DNA of 64,000 bases. Source: Isoetes taiwanensis. Its lineage: Eukaryota; Streptophyta; Lycopodiopsida; Isoetales; Isoetaceae. The position numbers and the translations under genes are program-made. The notes under the pieces are model-generated. The model made no database searches, was not told the DNA's origin, and was given only the letters and a program-made list of their open reading frames with translations. The stretch is from contig JAJEKV010000051.1 in assembly GCA_021234155.1 (NCBI GenBank), positions 7,766,017 through 7,830,016 on the forward strand, in the 5' to 3' direction. Of this stretch, positions 58,498 to 64,000 are shown one piece after another; within the stretch, counting starts at the first letter, position 1; every line of letters begins with the position of its first letter.

Positions 58498-59480
58498 TTG
58501 GCGAAGCGCTTAAGCACTTTAGGTGCGAAACTCGACGACGCCAGCGCTCGTCACGCCCCTTCTCCCTCCTTTTCCCTGGGCGCCAAAACTCGTGATCAGT
58601 GTTTCACCGTTGATGATGGAGGCATGGAGCTGGATGATTTTCACAACACCGAGGTCTGCGGCAATTCGGGGGTGAAGCCCACTTAGGAAGAAGTTTGCTT
58701 GGAAAATAATACTGGACGAGATTGGGATTCTGCTTTGACAAAGAAGGAACAAGGGAAACAGAGAAAATGGCACCCGCGGCAAAGGAGCATCTTCAAGAGA
58801 AGTTGGAAACATCGTACGAAAATCTACAAGAATCTGCTTTCACAACAAAGAAGTGTTTAAACGCCCCTTGCTTAAGGCTTGAAAACTGCACTAGACTCAC
58901 AGCTTCTGCACCCGAGGAACACAAAGTAACTCACGCTGTATCGCTGCAATGCCAATGATACCACAACAATAGACAAGGAAATGGTAGCGTATGTTGTAGC
59001 AATACGTTAGAAATCAAATGAAGGCAAAGCCAAAGGTGGCAAATCGGATCAAATGATATCAAGGCATGGATGAAAACATAAAAACCTTAGAGAAGGTAGC
59101 ATGAGGATTGGAAAATTGGTTTTACTTATCAAAGAATCGAAGCAAGAGGAAGTGAGTCGAAGGCAAATGAGAAGGCCTCCCAATTACGTAAAATGATGTT
59201 GAAGAGGTCGAATGTAGACAAAGCACAAATGATTTGGCTACAAAATGAGAGAGTTCAAGGTTAATCCAAACTGTGAGTTGGAAGAAATTAAAGATTTGGA
59301 GACTGCCCTGATGTGGAAATCTCTGGCACAGAACAAGGTACAAAAAGTAATGAACCTCACTGTTAATGAGCGTGTCAATGCAACTCAAACTTGAGGAGGA
59401 GTTAAAAAGTTCTCAAGAAGAACAGAGAGACTTCCTCAATCTACATAAACAATTTAGAAGTTGAAAATGGATACTTCCTG
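58498..59480 (+). pseudogene. Possible decayed coiled-coil coding region
   Basis: Successive short plus frames are rich in Glu, Lys, Gln and Leu. Examples are AAKEHLQEKLETSYENLQ near 58780, CELEEIKDLETALMWKS near 59270, and LEEELKSSQEEQRDFLN near 59390 in another frame. This pattern is typical of coiled coil. No start or splice plan can be defended and no family is named. Confidence 0.35.
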
Positions 59481-61575
59481 TAACATTTAGCATCTCTAAT
59501 ATTATACGAGATAAGTTAGTGGAAGATCCATTTACATGTTCGTGTCTAGAATTCACTAAAGCTATGTGTTAAGTTTAGTAATCGAATTGCCAACACATCA
59601 TCATATAGCTTGTTGTTCATTGTTGAGGAGGTGACGGCTGTATTCATGGTTGCCTCGAAAGGTGCCGGTATTGGATTTGTGCCAGGTTTTGGCCATGTTG
59701 CGTGTGCTCAAATAGTACACCAAAAGGATGTGTTAATCGTCTCGCACTGAGGTCTCTTGTAATTCCCTTGGAGGGTTCAAAGAAGGACAATGGTGCCATT
59801 TGAAGATGCACAACACCGGCAGAAAGTCCTATAGGAGTACAAATCAATTGTGACTGATTGAATGCAACAGTAACCACCACCTCACCAGTCCAAGAAGTCG
59901 CCCAAGAAGCGAGAAGAAGTCAGAACACAAGACTGGGCCAGACAAAGACGGGCTTGTGGAAAAACAATGTGACCCGATTAGACATCAGCACCAGATAGTT
60001 GAGAGTAATTCCGATCGGATGAGGGCAACTTGGGTGAATATTTGCCAAAAGGAAAAAGGCAGAAGAACAAAGAGGGGTAAGCTATGAGGTAAAAAGTTGT
60101 TTAAAGTTGTGAAAGAGAATAAGAAGTAGCTATGCAAAGATGCGTAGCGCCTCAATCATGAGACCACACCGTCATCAAGTGTGTTCAAGAAAAATGTAAT
60201 CAGGCCTCGTGTCGTGAGCCTCGGCGCGTTCACCGCGATTTCGCTTTAACAATGGGTCACAGGGGTACATGCTAAAAGCCTGTAAATTAAACAATGAATA
60301 TTATTGATTTTCGGTTGCATTCACTGTGAGGGATTGGTCATTTGAATCATAGGTCAGAGTATCCTGATGTGAAAGGCTCTGCAAGATTCAACCCATTTTC
60401 ATTTTCATCTCATATATTTATTCATGTAGTAATTCCCGTCATAGGTATTCGTGATGTTCCAACGCATCAACACGACTGGCAACAAAAGATAAACTCATTG
60501 TCTTGATTAAAATGGTGTTAAAAAAATATTTGATGCAAATGATACGTTGAAGCAGGATTGATAATGACATACACTCAGTAAGAAAGTGATATTCAGACTG
60601 TATGTTGTTCTTCTGAAGACTTTGTTGTATGTTGTGTTGGTATATGGTCATCAATGCAACTCTAATGGAAGATAAAGCAAGTACTATGTCCGTATTTGAG
60701 GGATTTGATTGTTCTGGTATGGGGACATGAAAATGGTGTGTATCAGCTTTTCACCACTTAACAAACCCGCTCCGCCATGATGAAGCCACTTGGGAAATAT
60801 ATGAGTCATACTCCAAGATTCAAAGGTAAGACTTTGCTTCGATGATTCATTATACAAGACTTCACTTAGTGCAGCCCTTGAAATCACAATAATTCGATTC
60901 AAGATGATGTCCAGATGAAAAGCAAGACGCCACCCCAAAGATAGAAATACCCAAAGCCAAGATCGAGAAAATGAAGCTACCGTGAAGAACACACATGTGA
61001 TAAAAGCCTTGGCCCAGACAGAGATAGAAAGAGGTTTGTGAAGGAGGAATTGAAGGTTGGTGGTGATCACGATTGTCATTCTTACGATTATTGGCATGTT
61101 TGTCATTTATATTTAGGCCAAGGAATCCTGAAGAATTTTTCATATCTTATCGACTGCAGAATATTATTTGCCATATTGTTTATGAAGTTCAATGCACTTG
61201 TCCATGCAAGTTTTTGCTATATTGTTTATATCTACTTCAATGTCAAGGGATGCTTAAAACTTATCAAGTGCTTAAAAAAAATCACCGGCAAGTGCTGTCC
61301 TGCATGAGTCTTTACCGGCGATACTACTTATTGTCATGCAAAGGATAGTTACTTTATGTTGCTTAACGCTAAGTGTTACCGTATCATCATGTGCTTACCG
61401 CTGCGCTTAAGGTGTGTACTACATAGTATCGTTGTTTCGTGTGTCTTCCGGCTACTCAACGGGCAACGCTGAAACTCGAATAAATGCTTAGTGTTTGAAA
61501 ATCCAATTGTGAGCTAGAGCATCATAGATTCAAGTAATCTGAATGGATCGTATAAGAATTAACTTCATAAATTCT
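59481..61575. other. No supported gene
   Basis: Minus frames at 60684-61143 are open but show no consistent family. The rest is short frames. Confidence 0.4.
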
Positions 61576-61810
61576 TGATATAGACAAAAATAACATTTTG
61601 ATAGAGAAACAAAAAAACTTGATAGAGACAACAAAAAAAAGTTTTGATAGAAACAAGATTTTGTTATAAAAAGGGCCCTCGTGCCAAGGTATTGATAAAG
61701 AGAAATAAAATTTTTTTCAAAAATTCGGCCCTCAGCCAAGGTCTTCTTCAGTAAGGTGGAGTGTTCTTCAAGGGGGTGTCTTCAAAGGGGTGTCTTCAAG
61801 GGGTGTCTTG
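61576..61810. repeat. Two short tandem arrays
   Basis: 61577-61660 repeats GATAGA(A/G)ACAA with A-rich and TTTT spacers about four times. 61766-61808 repeats TCTTCAAGGGGTG-like 13-14 bp units three times. Between them GGCCCTCGTGCCAAGGT (about 61675) recurs as GGCCCTCAGCCAAGGT (about 61727). Confidence 0.8.
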
Positions 61811-62284
61811 CTGTGGAAGTTAGTCCGCATCTTCGTGGCTAAGGTTCATTCTGACTGCGATCTCACCTCATCCGCATCCGCATCTGCATCTGCAACAAAT
61901 GAAATGAAAATTAAACAAAATGAAATGAAAAGTTGATTACGTAAAACAAATGAAACATGCACATTCGTGACCGCCTCTCGAACTCCCTCCAAGCTCCGCC
62001 ATTTCGCCTTCAATTTCGCGCCTTCCTTCTTCTTCTTGCCGGACTTCTTTTCTTTCTGACCGCTTCTTCTCAAAATCGCCTATCCATCCTTGCGCACGTT
62101 ACAGCGGACATATTCCCCGAATTCATTTCCCATCGTGGATAGGTTCATCAGACACGCTTTTATAATGTACACTGAATTTCGCTTTTGATGCACAAATTTG
62201 ACGCTTACCACGCCAAAAATACGCTCCAAAAAAATTTCCGCCGGTACCGCTGCAATGGAAACGCTTTCGCTTTAGTTTTCAGCC

Positions 62285-62345
62285 ATTAAGAAAAAAAAAA
62301 AAAAAAATTTTTTTATTTTATTTTTATTATTATTGCGGCGACTAC
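62285..62345. repeat. Poly(A)/poly(T) junction
   Basis: A run of ~18 A is followed directly by T-rich sequence, an AT foldback. The neighbourhood to 62560 is low-complexity, with many T runs and CGCTT words. Confidence 0.8.
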
Positions 62346-62530
62346 CGCGCGGCCACATTGAATTGTGCTGCCGAGGGTGGGTGTTTATTGCCGACGCCGA
62401 AAATAATTTAAAAAAAAATGGATTTTTTTTTCGACTTTTTTTTTTTTCGCCAAGCGAAACCTTCGGGCCCCGCCCGCTTTTACGCTGAAGTCTTTTTTTT
62501 CGGTAAGTTTAATCAAGGTTTTCGCTATTA

Positions 62531-62531
62531 A

Positions 62532-62604
<73 letters not shown>
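62531..62604. repeat. (AT)n microsatellite
   Basis: This is an uninterrupted AT dinucleotide repeat of about 37 units, preceded by an A run. Confidence 0.97.
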
Positions 62605-62609
<5 letters not shown>

Positions 62610-62786
62610 AGAGGTCCACAGAGTTTGTCAAGTCTTAAGGTTCATGTGCTCACCTTTGAAAAGGGAACATAAAATTGGGCAAGGAAACCACTTCTAAAAA
62701 TTGGGCGTTGAGCTGCTTTCTAAAATTGGCAATGAGGCCACTTCATAGTCGAGGTTGCTAAGGTTTATTGACTGAATATAAAAGGT

Positions 62787-63180
62787 TCAGGCAAGATAAT
62801 TGACCATGGTGAAATTACAGCGACTACCTTCATGATTAAGCAATAGTCTACGTAAAAGTTGAATACGGTGTCTCGATGTAAATCTAACCAAATGCATGTT
62901 GCGGAACCAAGGATCAGAGTGGTTTTTATTTATATGGTATGCCTTAGCTCCCGCTGGCTGGTAACAATCAAAGATAAAGGTTTTATCTGTGATGTATCCG
63001 CTGCCCTGATAATACCATTGGGGAGTACTTAATAATGCACTTAGATCGGCAAGCGTACATGCACCTAGGCAACATTTGGTATATAAGGTTTCTGGAAACA
63101 TTGGTTAAGTTTCCAAGAAATAAGGCATCGTCTATGTAAAGGACACAAGGAAGTTGAGAAAAGATGCATATGACAAACAA
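62787..63180 (-). pseudogene. Weak reverse-transcriptase-like remnant
   Basis: One minus frame reads LPCVLYIDDALFLGN, with a YIDD box in a setting like an RT catalytic strand. The overlapping frame (62787-63101) contains CYQPAGAKAYHINKNHSDPW. No further RT motif is visible, so the class (copia, DIRS-like or other) cannot be told, and a chance match is possible. Confidence 0.35.
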
Positions 63181-64000
63181 GTAAAAGAAGCTGGGGTCAC
63201 GCCTCTTTAGTCTCTGCTTGCTTAATTTGGGAAGGACCCCATTTATGAAGTCTCGCTAGAAACCGAAGCTATGTGTTGGCAAGATGTTGTTTCAGTAAGT
63301 TTTAACATGATTGCAAGATGTTGATTCACAGCTTTAACAAAAGATACTTGGTGAATGTTCGATGAGTCTCGGTGAATGAATCTAAGGAACTTGCATGATA
63401 TTGGATTAGCCTTTTTGAATAATCGCCACTGTTTTAAGTGTGTTTAAATTTTGCAATTAGACTTCAGCAAATGTGGCACAACACAATGAAGAGGTGAATT
63501 TGAGAGCTCCTAAGTACTTTGTTCCTATGGGGCTGGGAATCACGAGCAATGAAAATGTCTTCTTCTACCAAGCTGCCATGATGTTCACATGTTTGCCGGG
63601 AAGGTATTAGCAAGGGTGAGCAATACTCCAATTTGTTCACGCAGTTTTTTAAGGATTTGATTCATCTATGGGTGAAAATGTTAAGGTGAAAACGGCCTCA
63701 TCACAGGAAGAAGTACACGCAAACTTCTGAAGGCACAAGCCACACTTGGCTTCTCTTTTAAAATGATTTAATGAGCTTTGTACGCCTTTCATTAACTTGT
63801 ATTTAAGTAATTCAGTAATGCTCTTCATGGGCACCACAAGACACCTATTGCTTTAGTATTGTGGGCTTCTAGCTTTGTTCTATGACACATGAAGGCACAA
63901 AAGGTACGTAACTTGCCAGCACAAAAAGGCATTTTATTGTTATGACTTAAGGGGTGATAATGAAGACGAGCAATACGTAACTGTAAACGAAGCACACGAT
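63181..64000. other. No supported gene
   Basis: A 62-codon minus frame (63649-63837) is unrecognised. GGTGAAAATGTTAAGGTGAAAA-like short repeats occur near 63670. The window ends here. Confidence 0.4.

Noticed and set aside
60684-61106. Minus ORF containing HHGGAG, reminiscent of sterol glucosyltransferases
   Set aside because: The residues after HHGGAG do not follow the family and no other glycosyltransferase motif is present. It is probably chance.
1-64000. CRISPR arrays, bacterial operons, organelle DNA insertions, telomere repeats
   Set aside because: I looked for regularly spaced repeats, ribosome-binding sites with gene strings, chloroplast or mitochondrial gene motifs and TTTAGGG arrays, and saw none.

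Overview
The window is plant nuclear DNA from a large, transposon-rich genome. The evidence is GT-AG introns, one gene of the land-plant DUF4057 family, Ty1/copia, L1-type LINE, Helitron and PIF/Harbinger remnants, and dense small inverted-repeat elements. One LINE reverse transcriptase type resembles those common in ferns and lycophytes, but the species cannot be fixed from the sequence. There are no operons, no CRISPR arrays and no convincing tRNA or rRNA genes. Coding remnants are broken by very many small indels. Where the window holds two copies of the same repeat, they often disagree at CAG/CTG sites, so part of the damage may be base-calling error in methylated DNA rather than decay.

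Layout. 0-5 kb: a 455-bp MULE-like element with perfect 10-bp target duplications, a TCTA microsatellite inside a tandem duplication, then featureless AT-rich DNA. 5.1-23.8 kb: a nested transposon cluster built on two tandem copies of a ~780-bp unit. Copy 1 is split by a 4.4-kb Ty1/copia (5481-9891), a LINE RT fragment (~9963-11295) and a second 5.5-kb Ty1/copia (11346-16817). Copy 2 is split by a 5.8-kb minus-strand L1-type LINE (17325-23134) with a poly(A) tail and 14-bp target duplications. Each copy preserves the empty site for insertions in the other.

24.1-26.0 kb: the only clearly intact gene, a five-exon DUF4057 gene (334 codons) with a likely 5'UTR intron and an ATG-TAA minimal uORF just before its start. 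The second 780-bp unit ends at ~23766 with a TATA-like box, so it may supply this gene's promoter. 26.5-30.3 kb: unrecognised exon-like ORFs and a LINE fragment. 30.6-40.3 kb: tandem repeats and unidentified decayed coding DNA. 40.8-43.6 kb: a PIF/Harbinger transposase with a possible Myb-like partner, both on the minus strand. 47.9-51.7 kb: a Helitron Rep/helicase whose HUH, two-tyrosine and P-loop motifs are still legible, followed by tRNA-like SINE heads and exon-like sequence that may be captured host DNA. 55-64 kb: a 423-bp tandem duplication, a 290-bp element with perfect 19-bp inverted termini, microsatellites, and a weak RT-like remnant.

The host gene and the transposons do not form one pathway. 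Their link is positional: the repeat cluster lies directly against the 5' side of the one expressed-looking gene. I found no convincing new biological system. The most informative items are the self-documenting nested insertions, the gene/repeat promoter boundary and the context-specific sequence damage.
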